Positions 5,690-11,714 of a DNA stretch of 11,714 bases are shown here, one piece after another. A program made the translations under genes and the position numbers. The DNA comes from Oscillospiraceae bacterium (GTDB lineage Bacteria > Bacillota_A > Clostridia > Oscillospirales > Ruminococcaceae): contig CAAFWX010000125.1 in assembly GCA_900766795.1 (NCBI GenBank), positions 1-11,714 of the forward strand. The letters are read 5' to 3'. A model generated the notes under the pieces. That model was given only the letters and a program-made list of their open reading frames with translations. It was not told where the DNA came from and searched no databases. Numbering within the stretch: the first letter of the stretch is position 1; every line of letters starts with the position of its first letter.

Positions 5690-8095
5690 ATGAAGTATGA
5701 TTTCAGCGCCATAGAAACAAAATGGCAGAAATACTGGGAAGAACACCGCACCTTTGAGGCAAGCGAGGACCACACCAAGCCCAAGTTCTACGCGCTTGTT
5801 GAGTTCCCCTACCCCTCGGGCGCAGGTATGCACGTCGGTCACATCAAGGCTTACTCCGGTCTGGAGGTAGTGTCCCGCAAGCGCAGACTTCAGGGCTACA
5901 ACGTGCTGTTCCCCATCGGCTTTGACGCCTACGGTCTGCCCACGGAGAACACCGCCATCAAGACGGGCGTTCACCCCAGACAGGTCACCGACAACAACAT
6001 CAAAAAGTTCTCCTCCCAGCTTAAGCGCGTGGGCTTCTCCTTCGATTGGTCGAGAGTAGTCGATACCACCGAGGAGGGCTACTACAAGTGGACGCAGTGG
6101 ATTTTCCTCAAGATGTTCGAGCATGGGCTTGTGTTCAGGGATAAGACCCTCGTAAACTACTGCCCGAGCTGCAAGGTGGTGCTCTCCAACGAGGATTCAC
6201 AGGGCGGCAAGTGCGACATCTGCCACAGCGACATCGTGCAGAAAACCAAGGAGGTTTGGTACCTGCGCATTACCGAGTACGCCGACAAGCTGCTTCAGGG
6301 GCTTGACACCGTAAACTACCTGCCCAACATCAGGCTCCAGCAGGAGAACTGGATTGGCAAGTCCACTGGCGCGTTCGTTGACTTCAAAATCAAGGAGCAG
6401 GACGAAAAGCTGCGCATTTATACCACCCGCCCCGACACGCTCTACGGCGTTACATTCATGGTAATCGCCCCCGAGCACCCCATCATCGCAAAGTACCGCG
6501 ACAGTATCGCAAACATTGCCGCTCTCGACGACTACAAGGCAGAGTGCGCTAAGAAGAGCGAGTTTGAGCGCACACAGCTTGTCAAGGACAAGACGGGCGT
6601 TAAAATCGAGGGGCTTACCGCGATAAACCCCATCACAGGCAAGGAAATCCCGATTTACATATCCGATTATGTAATGATGGGCTACGGCACGGGCGCTATC
6701 ATGGCTGTTCCCGCGCACGACACGAGAGATTACGCTTTCGCGAAGAAGTTCGGCATTGATATTATCCCCGTTATCGAGGGCGGCGATATCGAAAAGGAAG
6801 CTTACACCGGCGAGGGCGCAATGATAAACTCCGGCGAGCTTAACGGGCTTACCACCAAAAAGGACGCTATCGAGAAAATGCTCTCTATCCTTGAGGAAAA
6901 GGGCTGCGGCGAAAAGGGCGTTCAGTACAAGATGAAAGACTGGGCATTCAACCGCCAGAGATACTGGGGCGAGCCTATCCCGATTGTTCACTGCCCTAAG
7001 TGCGGCGACGTTGCCGTGCCCTATGAGGAGCTGCCGCTGAAGCTGCCCCCCGTGGACAACTTCAAGCCCGGCGAGGACGGCGAAAGCCCTCTCGCAAAGA
7101 TTGACAGCTTTGTTCAGTGCAAGTGCCCCAAGTGCGGCGGCGACGCAAAGCGCGAAACCGATACCATGCCCCAGTGGGCAGGCTCTTCGTGGTACTTCCT
7201 GCGCTACTGCGACCCCAAGAACGAGAACGTTTTCGCAAGCAAGGAAGCCCTCGAATACTGGATGCCCGTTGACTGGTACAACGGCGGTATGGAGCACGTT
7301 ACCCGCCACATGATTTACTCACGCTTCTGGCACAGATTCCTGTACGATATCGGCGAGGTGAACACTCCCGAGCCTTACGCAAAGCGCACCGCGCAGGGTC
7401 TTATCCTCGGCTCTGACGGCGAGAAGATGTCTAAGTCCCGCGGAAACGTTGTTGACCCCAACGACGTTGTGGACGAGTACGGCGCAGACGTACTCCGTCT
7501 ATACGTTCTGTTCATGGGCGACTACGAGCAGGCGGCGCCGTGGAACGAGAGCAGCATGAAGGGCTGCAAGCGCTTCCTCGACCGTATCTGGAACATGAGC
7601 GAGAAGCTTGCTGACGGTGAGGAATACTCCGACAAGCTTCGCAGCGCAATGCACAAGGTAACCAAAAAGGTTTCTGAGGACATCGAGGGTCTTAAGTTCA
7701 ACACCGCCATCGCTGCTATGATGGGACTGCTGAACGAGGCGGACGCTGCGGGCGGCTTCAACCGCGCAGAGTTCCGCACGCTGCTTATGCTGCTCAACCC
7801 CTTTGCTCCCCACATCACCGAGGAGCTGTATGAGCAGCTCGGCTACGGCGGCGTGCTCAACGAGCAGGCATGGCCCGGGTTCGACGAGAAACTGTGCATT
7901 GACAGCACCGTGGAGCTTGCCGTGCAGATTAACGGAAAGGTTAAGGCGCGCTTCAACGCTCCCGTTGACTCCGACGCAGACACGCTCATTGCCATGGCTC
8001 TTGAGCTTGACGATGTAAAGCCTCTCACCGAGGGCAAGACAATCGTAAAGTCGATTGCCGTTCCCAACAAGCTGGTAAACATCGTTGTAAAATAA
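5690..8095 (+). CDS. leuS: Leucyl-tRNA synthetase
   Basis: An 801-residue class I synthetase that charges tRNA-Leu with leucine in the cytosol, near the short end of the bacterial range. Landmarks include the HIGH-type motif HVGHI (48-52), the KMSKS loop (579-583), and the CP1 editing domain with TTRPDTLYG (245-253) and HDTRDYAF (343-350), whose aspartate normally anchors the misacylated amino acid. Two cysteine clusters are visible: C158/C161 with C175/C178, and C435/C438 with C477/C479/C482. The first is a zinc-knuckle insertion absent from the B. subtilis-type enzyme. The C-terminal anticodon-binding and tail regions follow (about 620-801). AAAGGA lies 9 bases before the ATG. Codon use is strongly C-ending in AAC, AAG and TTC, as in highly expressed genes. 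It is monocistronic, with a consensus promoter and a strong terminator. Confidence 0.98.
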   Translation: MKYDFSAIETKWQKYWEEHRTFEASEDHTKPKFYALVEFPYPSGAGMHVGHIKAYSGLEVVSRKRRLQGYNVLFPIGFDAYGLPTENTAIKTGVHPRQVTDNNIKKFSSQLKRVGFSFDWSRVVDTTEEGYYKWTQWIFLKMFEHGLVFRDKTLVNYCPSCKVVLSNEDSQGGKCDICHSDIVQKTKEVWYLRITEYADKLLQGLDTVNYLPNIRLQQENWIGKSTGAFVDFKIKEQDEKLRIYTTRPDTLYGVTFMVIAPEHPIIAKYRDSIANIAALDDYKAECAKKSEFERTQLVKDKTGVKIEGLTAINPITGKEIPIYISDYVMMGYGTGAIMAVPAHDTRDYAFAKKFGIDIIPVIEGGDIEKEAYTGEGAMINSGELNGLTTKKDAIEKMLSILEEKGCGEKGVQYKMKDWAFNRQRYWGEPIPIVHCPKCGDVAVPYEELPLKLPPVDNFKPGEDGESPLAKIDSFVQCKCPKCGGDAKRETDTMPQWAGSSWYFLRYCDPKNENVFASKEALEYWMPVDWYNGGMEHVTRHMIYSRFWHRFLYDIGEVNTPEPYAKRTAQGLILGSDGEKMSKSRGNVVDPNDVVDEYGADVLRLYVLFMGDYEQAAPWNESSMKGCKRFLDRIWNMSEKLADGEEYSDKLRSAMHKVTKKVSEDIEGLKFNTAIAAMMGLLNEADAAGGFNRAEFRTLLMLLNPFAPHITEELYEQLGYGGVLNEQAWPGFDEKLCIDSTVELAVQINGKVKARFNAPVDSDADTLIAMALELDDVKPLTEGKTIVKSIAVPNKLVNIVVK

Positions 8096-8103
8096 CAATA
8101 ATC

Positions 8104-8134
8104 AAAAGCGGCGGGCGCGTTCCTGCCGCTTTTT
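8104..8134 (+). terminator. Intrinsic terminator after leuS
   Basis: AAAAGCGGCGGG (8104-8115) pairs with CCTGCCGCTTTT (8122-8133) over 12 bp (one wobble) around a 6-base loop, and the descending arm ends in five Ts. It starts 9 bases after the leuS stop. Confidence 0.88.
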
Positions 8135-8154
8135 CAGAAAGAGAGGTAATTTCC

Positions 8155-9051
8155 ATGAAAATCAAGGCTGTTCTTGCGGCGGTGCTTTGCGCGGCGCTGC
8201 TGACGGGCTGTGCGGGAAAAACCGAAAACTCCGCACCCGATAACTCCGCTCCGGTTTTGGACACCTCCAACGCTTTTGAGGATGCGCCTGCCGAAAAATC
8301 GGAGGACTCTACTGCCGACACTTCCGCTTCCGACACCTCCGCTGCCGTAACGGAGGAATCTCCCGCTGAGCCTGCGACAGAGCCTATCGTGCGGGATTTC
8401 GACTATGAGCACGATAAGGTGGTTGCGCTGACATTCGACGATGGTCCCAACACCACCACGACCATTGAGGTATGCGAGGTGCTTAAAAAGCACGGCGTTG
8501 TCGGCTCGTTTTTCCTCGTCGGAAACAACATCAACGAGGAGAGCGCTAAGGCGGTGAAGTACGCCTACGACCTCGGCTGCGAAATCGACAACCACTCCAA
8601 GACCCACAGCTATATGAACGAGATGAGCGCGGAGGACTGCACCGCCGAGATACAATACGTTGACGAAAAGGTGTTCGAGATAACGGGCGAGCACACCAAA
8701 TTCTTCCGTCCGCCCTATATTGCCATCTCCAACCAGATGTGGGACTACATAGATATTCCGTTCATCTCGGGAGTGGGCTGCGACGACTGGAATCCCAAGG
8801 TGACTACCGAGCGGCGCGTTGCCTATATAGAGAAGAAAGCGCAGGACGGCGGGCTTGACGGGTGCGTTGTCCTGCTGCATGACGCCGAGGGAAACGACCA
8901 GACCGTTGCCGCGCTTGACGAGATTATCCCCGCGCTTAAGGAGATGGGCTACAAGTTCGTGACGGTAAGCGAGCTTTTCGAGGAAAAGGGAGTAACGCCC
9001 GAGCCGCTGAAGCTGTACACTGACGTTGAGCAGCAGGGCATGTGGAGCTAA
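8155..9051 (+). CDS. Lipoprotein polysaccharide deacetylase (NodB homology, CE4)
   Basis: A 298-residue exported carbohydrate esterase family 4 enzyme that removes N- or O-acetyl groups from a glycan such as peptidoglycan or xylan; the substrate cannot be told from sequence. Residues 1-18 are a signal peptide ending in the lipobox LLTGC, with C19 as the lipidated cysteine. Residues 22-78 are a low-complexity S/A/D/E/T/P linker that would span from the membrane. The NodB domain (about 88-283) has all five motifs: TFDDGP (93-98), NHSKTH with metal histidines H147 and H151, RPPY (185-188), CDDW (209-212), and LLHD (240-243). All catalytic and metal ligands are present. GAGAGG lies 8 bases before the ATG. 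It heads a tight four-gene cluster, but the leuS terminator stands just upstream and I find no promoter between them. The next gene is a paralogue. Confidence 0.92.
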   Translation: MKIKAVLAAVLCAALLTGCAGKTENSAPDNSAPVLDTSNAFEDAPAEKSEDSTADTSASDTSAAVTEESPAEPATEPIVRDFDYEHDKVVALTFDDGPNTTTTIEVCEVLKKHGVVGSFFLVGNNINEESAKAVKYAYDLGCEIDNHSKTHSYMNEMSAEDCTAEIQYVDEKVFEITGEHTKFFRPPYIAISNQMWDYIDIPFISGVGCDDWNPKVTTERRVAYIEKKAQDGGLDGCVVLLHDAEGNDQTVAALDEIIPALKEMGYKFVTVSELFEEKGVTPEPLKLYTDVEQQGMWS

Positions 9052-9056
9052 GGAGG
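9051..9056 (+). promoter_or_regulatory. Ribosome binding site deciding the 9063 start
   Basis: AGGAGG begins on the last base of the preceding stop codon and lies 6 bases before the ATG at 9063. It excludes the in-frame GTG at 9042, which lies upstream of it. Confidence 0.85.
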
Positions 9057-9062
9057 ACGAGC

Positions 9063-9695
9063 ATGAGCAGAAAAGCTATCGCACTCACCTTTGACGATGG
9101 TCCTAACACCGTCACCACGCCGCAGGTGCTTGAAAAGCTTGCGAAACACGGCGTTTGCGCGTCATTCTTCCTTGTCGGAAACAACATAAGCGAGGAATCC
9201 TCGAAAGTTGCGCGAAAAGCGTTCGAGATGGGCTGCGAGATAAACAACCACAGCAAAACGCACTCGGCTTTCCCCGAGCTTTCCTGCGGGCAAATGCAGG
9301 ACGAAATCAGCTTCACCAACGAAAAGATTATCGGCATAACAGGCAAAGCGCCGGGCTTTTTCCGCCCGCCGTATATAGCGGTGAACGACGAAATGTTCGA
9401 CAATATTTCCCTGCCGTTTATCGCGGGGATTGGCTGCGAGGACTGGCTGGAGGAGGTTTGCGCAAAAGAGCGCGCAGGGCGTATTCTCGCGCAGGCAAAG
9501 GACGGCGACATTATCCTGCTGCACGACATGGAGGGCAACTCCCAAACCGTAGAGGCGCTGGACATCATAATCCCGGAGCTTATCGCGCAGGGGTATGAGT
9601 TTGTGACGGTGACGGCGCTGTTTAAGGATAAGGGCATAACCCCGAAAAAGGGAATCGTATATTCTAACGTCTTTCAGACGACAGTTTACGCTTAA
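9063..9695 (+). CDS. Polysaccharide deacetylase paralogue without export signal
   Basis: A 210-residue CE4/NodB-domain protein, collinear with the upstream lipoprotein and by eye about half identical over the catalytic domain. All five motifs are kept: TFDDGP (9-14), NHSKTH (62-67), RPPY (101-104), CEDW (125-128) and LLHD (152-155). Shared oddities include FFLVGNNI after motif 1 and HDxEGN after the last motif, which supports origin by tandem duplication. The protein starts at MSRKAIALTFDDGP, eight residues before the first motif, with no signal peptide, lipobox or membrane segment, so it looks cytosolic. The start is fixed by AGGAGG at 9051-9056. It follows the first deacetylase after 11 bases and precedes the AIM24 gene by 18 bases, so it belongs to the same transcript. 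A cytosolic substrate such as a lipid-linked or nucleotide-linked amino sugar is conceivable but unproven. Confidence 0.9.
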   Translation: MSRKAIALTFDDGPNTVTTPQVLEKLAKHGVCASFFLVGNNISEESSKVARKAFEMGCEINNHSKTHSAFPELSCGQMQDEISFTNEKIIGITGKAPGFFRPPYIAVNDEMFDNISLPFIAGIGCEDWLEEVCAKERAGRILAQAKDGDIILLHDMEGNSQTVEALDIIIPELIAQGYEFVTVTALFKDKGITPKKGIVYSNVFQTTVYA

Positions 9696-9713
9696 TCACA
9701 GGAGGAAAAGAAC

Positions 9714-10481
9714 ATGATTAGAACAATCGGACTCACAGGTCAGAACGGAAACGGCGTGCGCCGCACCACCGAGCAGCTTGGAAGCTACTCGGTAATCGAA
9801 TACGACCACGACATCTCCGTAAATAAGGCAGAAGCAATTCAGGCGTATTTTGCGGCGCAGATGAACATTCGCAAGCGCCAGCTTAAGATTGACATGAACA
9901 ACTCGGGTGTTGTCATTCAGTCGGGCGCAATGCAGTGGTTCGGCGGAAATATCGACATGGTGGCTGATGTAAGGGGCGCAGGCGACCTTATCGGAAAGAT
10001 GTTCAGCGCAAAGGTCACGGGCGAAACCGCAATCAAGCCCAAATACAAGGGCACGGGTATTCTGGTGCTGGAACCTACATATAAGCACATTCTGCTGGAG
10101 GACCTCTCAAAATGGAACGGCGCGCTTGTCATTGAGGACGGCTTGTTCCTCGCGTGCGATGAAAGCGTGCAGATGAAGGTCGTTGCAAGAAGCAATCTGT
10201 CCTCTGCCATCGCGGGCGGCGAGGGTCTGTTCAACAACTGCCTGACGGGTAAGGGAATCGTTGCGCTGGAAAGCCCCGTCCCCAGAAACGAGCTTATCGA
10301 AATCGAGCTTGAAAACGACGTGGTGAAGATTGACGGCAACTACGCCATCGCATGGAGCAATACGCTTCAGTTCACCGTGGAGCGTTCCGCAAAATCCCTC
10401 ATCGGCTCGGCGGCAAGCGGCGAGGGTCTTGTCAACGTATACCGCGGAACAGGCCGCGTGCTGATGGCACCTGTGGGCTGA
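9714..10481 (+). CDS. AIM24 family protein
   Basis: A 255-residue protein of the AIM24 family (mitochondrial biogenesis AIM24-like, a TRAP-like beta fold). The family is widespread in bacteria, and its biochemical role is not established. Family hallmarks are visible: IQSGAMQWFGGNI (68-80), GEGLFNNCLTGKGIVALES (169-187), GNYAIAW (208-214), and a second SGEGLVNVYRGTGRVLMAP (235-253). The repeated GEGL...G.G.V pattern is typical. There is no signal peptide or membrane segment. AGGAGG (9700-9705) lies 8 bases before the ATG. The stop codon shares one base with the next start (TGATG), so the regulator downstream is translationally coupled. Its place between glycan deacetylases and a regulator is suggestive of an envelope-related role, but that is inference from context only. 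Confidence 0.9.
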   Translation: MIRTIGLTGQNGNGVRRTTEQLGSYSVIEYDHDISVNKAEAIQAYFAAQMNIRKRQLKIDMNNSGVVIQSGAMQWFGGNIDMVADVRGAGDLIGKMFSAKVTGETAIKPKYKGTGILVLEPTYKHILLEDLSKWNGALVIEDGLFLACDESVQMKVVARSNLSSAIAGGEGLFNNCLTGKGIVALESPVPRNELIEIELENDVVKIDGNYAIAWSNTLQFTVERSAKSLIGSAASGEGLVNVYRGTGRVLMAPVG

Positions 10482-11173
10482 TGGCTTACGGCAGAGTACT
10501 GCTGACGGAAAACGACAGGAACATGCGGACGCTGCTGTATGATATGCTCACAGAGGCAGGGTTCATCGTCACAAGCACCATCGAATCGGGGCTTAGCGCG
10601 GACATGATTTCCCACCGCACCGCGGACGCAGCCGTGATTTCCGTGCAGCCCTCCACTGACACAGGCAGACGGCTTCTGTCCTCGCTTGACGGGATTCCCG
10701 AGATTCCGGTTATCGTGCTTCTGTCGCAGGAAAACAGCAGCGAGCGCGTTGAATACATCTCCCTCGGCGCGGACGAGGTTTTCATAAAGCCCATTGACGT
10801 GGAGGAGCTTGTGCTTCAGCTGCACATTATGATTCGCCGCGACCGTTCCGCAAGCCTGCGTTCGCTCCCCAATCCTGCGGTATCCGATTTCGGCGGCATA
10901 CAGGTGGATATGTATTCCTACACGGCAAGGATAGACGGCAGGGAAATCCAACTGCCGCCAAAGGAAATCGAAATTCTCCATCTGCTCATCACCAACCCCA
11001 ACAGAGTGTTCCGCCGCGGTGAGATTGCCGCCCATGTCTGGGGCGAAAACCTTTCCAACGAGCGCACGGTGGATTCCCACATCAACCGCATTAAGCGGCT
11101 GCTTGGCAAGGACGTGGGAAACCGTATCGTTTCCGTGCGGGGGGTCGGCTATAAATTCGAGGACAAGCAATAA
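10481..11173 (+). CDS. OmpR/PhoB-type regulator with degenerate receiver
   Basis: A 230-residue transcription factor with an N-terminal receiver domain (about 4-120) and a C-terminal winged-helix DNA-binding domain (about 137-227). The DNA-binding half looks intact: LPPKEIEILHLLI (158-170), the RTVDSHINRIKRLL recognition region (195-208), and the closing SVRGVGYKFED. The receiver is not typical. The usual aspartate at the end of strand 3 is S54 (in AAVISVQPS), and the acidic pair is replaced by E10-N11-D12. S82 and K103 occupy the normal switch and lysine positions. It should therefore not be phosphorylated in the classical way. The start ATG overlaps the AIM24 stop (TGATG) and lacks a clear ribosome binding site, implying coupled translation. 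No histidine kinase gene is nearby. A terminator follows seven bases after the stop. Confidence 0.9.
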   Translation: MAYGRVLLTENDRNMRTLLYDMLTEAGFIVTSTIESGLSADMISHRTADAAVISVQPSTDTGRRLLSSLDGIPEIPVIVLLSQENSSERVEYISLGADEVFIKPIDVEELVLQLHIMIRRDRSASLRSLPNPAVSDFGGIQVDMYSYTARIDGREIQLPPKEIEILHLLITNPNRVFRRGEIAAHVWGENLSNERTVDSHINRIKRLLGKDVGNRIVSVRGVGYKFEDKQ

Positions 11174-11179
11174 ATTCCT

Positions 11180-11207
11180 ATCCGCTCCCGAACGGGGGCG
11201 GATTTTT
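11180..11207 (+). terminator. Intrinsic terminator after the regulator gene
   Basis: ATCCGCTCCC (11180-11189) pairs with GGGGGCGGAT (11194-11203) over 10 bp (one T-G wobble) with a four-base GAAC loop, followed by a T run (11203-11207). It ends the 8155-11173 cluster. Confidence 0.9.
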
Positions 11208-11290
11208 GCCGAGGATTGCTGAGTAGAATGCGATTTTGGCGGCGGTTTTCGCTGATGGAAAAAATTTTTCGGATTTTTTTAAAAAAGTGC

Positions 11291-11319
11291 TTGACAAAGT
11301 CGAATTAGTGTGATATAAT
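11291..11319 (+). promoter_or_regulatory. Consensus sigma-A promoter of the tRNA operon
   Basis: TTGACA (11291-11296) and TATAAT (11314-11319) with a 17-base spacer match the consensus completely. The predicted start near 11326 leaves a leader of about 26 bases before tRNA-Thr. The 80 bases between the regulator terminator and this promoter hold only AT-rich sequence with no gene. Confidence 0.93.
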
Positions 11320-11351
11320 ATACAAGTCGTCAGGAGATGGCGGCAACGAGC

Positions 11352-11427
11352 GCTGGTGTAGCTCAGTTGGTAGAGCAGCTGATTTGTAATCAGCAGGTCA
11401 GGGGTTCGAGTCCGTTCACCAGCTCCA
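11352..11427 (+). tRNA. tRNA-Thr (anticodon TGT)
   Basis: A 76-base cloverleaf with acceptor GCTGGTG/CACCAGC, D-arm GCTC/GAGC, anticodon stem GCTGA/TCAGC, loop TTTGTAA with anticodon TGT (11385-11387), T-loop TTCGAGT, and encoded CCA (11425-11427). The T-stem AGGGG/CCGTT has a G-G mismatch in its third pair; I recall similar sequences in other clostridial tRNA-Thr genes. It is first in a two-tRNA operon, with only 6 bases before tRNA-Tyr. Confidence 0.97.
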
Positions 11428-11433
11428 ATATAT

Positions 11434-11517
11434 GGGCGTGTTCCCGAGTGGCCAAAGGGGGCAGACTGTAAATCTGTTGCGTTAGCTTCGGTGGTCCGAA
11501 TCCACCCGCGCCCACCA
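11434..11517 (+). tRNA. tRNA-Tyr (anticodon GTA)
   Basis: An 84-base class II tRNA with acceptor GGGCGTG/CGCGCCC (one T-G wobble), the CCCGAGTGGCCAAAGGGGG D-arm typical of bacterial tRNA-Tyr, loop CTGTAAA with anticodon GTA (11468-11470), a short variable arm, T-stem GGTGG/CCACC, and encoded CCA (11515-11517). The T-loop reads TCCGAAT, with C at position 55 (base 11496) where nearly all elongator tRNAs have T, later pseudouridine. Otherwise it looks functional. Confidence 0.95.
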
Positions 11518-11518
11518 A

Positions 11519-11548
11519 GTTTAGCCGCGCGAACAAGCGCGGCTAAAC
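11519..11548 (+). repeat. Perfect 12-bp hairpin after tRNA-Tyr
   Basis: GTTTAGCCGCGC (11519-11530) and GCGCGGCTAAAC (11537-11548) are exact reverse complements around GAACAA. It begins two bases after the tRNA CCA. The T run follows only seven bases after the stem, so it is a weaker terminator candidate than the next hairpin; it may serve 3' end processing. The first nine bases recur at 11706-11714, the end of the window. Confidence 0.7.
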
Positions 11549-11562
11549 CTCCGAATTTTTCT

Positions 11563-11589
11563 TCGCAGTCCTTAGGGACTGCGATTTTT
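11563..11589 (+). terminator. Intrinsic terminator of the tRNA operon
   Basis: TCGCAGTCC (11563-11571) pairs perfectly with GGACTGCGA (11576-11584) around a 4-base loop, followed directly by five Ts (11585-11589). This is the canonical terminator of the tRNA-Thr/tRNA-Tyr transcript. Confidence 0.9.
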
Positions 11590-11714
11590 GCTTTTGTTGT
11601 GCAGATTTTCGGGTCGCATTTGATTCTTCGCAAAAACCGAAAAATTCTCGGGTTGCTGCGTTATCTTCGCGTTGCCCTTTTCCGAGAACCTTTTTTAGCA
11701 CACACGTTTAGCCG
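11590..11714. other. Non-coding right edge
   Basis: I see no gene here. TTCTCGG (11645-11651) and CCGAGAA (11682-11688) could form a stem around a 30-base loop, followed after two bases by six Ts (11691-11696), a weak terminator-like arrangement for a short plus-strand RNA. The window then ends in GTTTAGCCG, matching the start of the hairpin at 11519. Confidence 0.4.

Noticed and set aside
11178..11633. Minus-strand open frame through the tRNA-Thr/tRNA-Tyr region
   Set aside because: Its peptide (GAGERTRTPDLL..., QLSYTS) is the well-known spurious translation of antisense tRNA genes; the frame overlaps two complete cloverleaf genes.
1..11714. CRISPR arrays or insertion sequences
   Set aside because: I saw no regularly spaced repeats, transposase motifs or terminal inverted repeats with target duplications on reading both strands.

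Overview
The window looks like chromosomal DNA of a moderately high-GC, spore-forming member of the Clostridia, most likely an Oscillospiraceae/Ruminococcaceae-type gut bacterium. Four things point there: a CwlD-type cortex amidase, a leucyl-tRNA synthetase with an extra pair of CxxC knuckles, strong AGGAGG/AAAGGA ribosome binding sites with sigma-A promoters, and a GGGCGACC/GGTCGCCC intergenic palindrome of the kind I recall from gut Clostridia. The genus assignment is inference. Most of the window is ordinary housekeeping sequence. I found no CRISPR array, insertion sequence, phage gene or toxin-antitoxin pair.

Layout. The left edge carries two minus-strand units: a tRNA-Gly(TCC) with a consensus promoter, and a class I PLP aminotransferase of the bacterial aspartate aminotransferase type, whose promoter is overlapped by a perfect inverted repeat. 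Everything to the right is on the plus strand: (i) cwlD, closed by a long terminator; (ii) radA, translationally coupled to a small DUF2809-type membrane protein; (iii) a two-TM YcxB-like membrane protein with a 61-residue zinc-ribbon microprotein, driven by a promoter embedded in a palindrome; (iv) leuS, with its own consensus promoter, no T-box leader and a terminator; (v) a tight four-gene cluster: a lipoprotein polysaccharide deacetylase, a second deacetylase without export signal, an AIM24-family protein, and an OmpR/PhoB-type regulator whose receiver has lost its phospho-acceptor aspartate; (vi) a tRNA-Thr(TGT)/tRNA-Tyr(GTA) operon with its own promoter and terminator.

How they fit together. 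cwlD and the two deacetylases concern the cell wall or other acetylated glycans; radA serves recombination and repair; leuS and the tRNAs serve translation. The most interesting region is the 8155-11173 cluster. A secreted and an apparently cytosolic copy of the same deacetylase sit with an AIM24 protein and an orphan, phosphorylation-independent-looking regulator, with no histidine kinase nearby and no visible promoter of its own. Secondary points are the two promoter-overlapping inverted repeats and a tRNA-Tyr gene with C instead of T at the normally pseudouridylated position 55.
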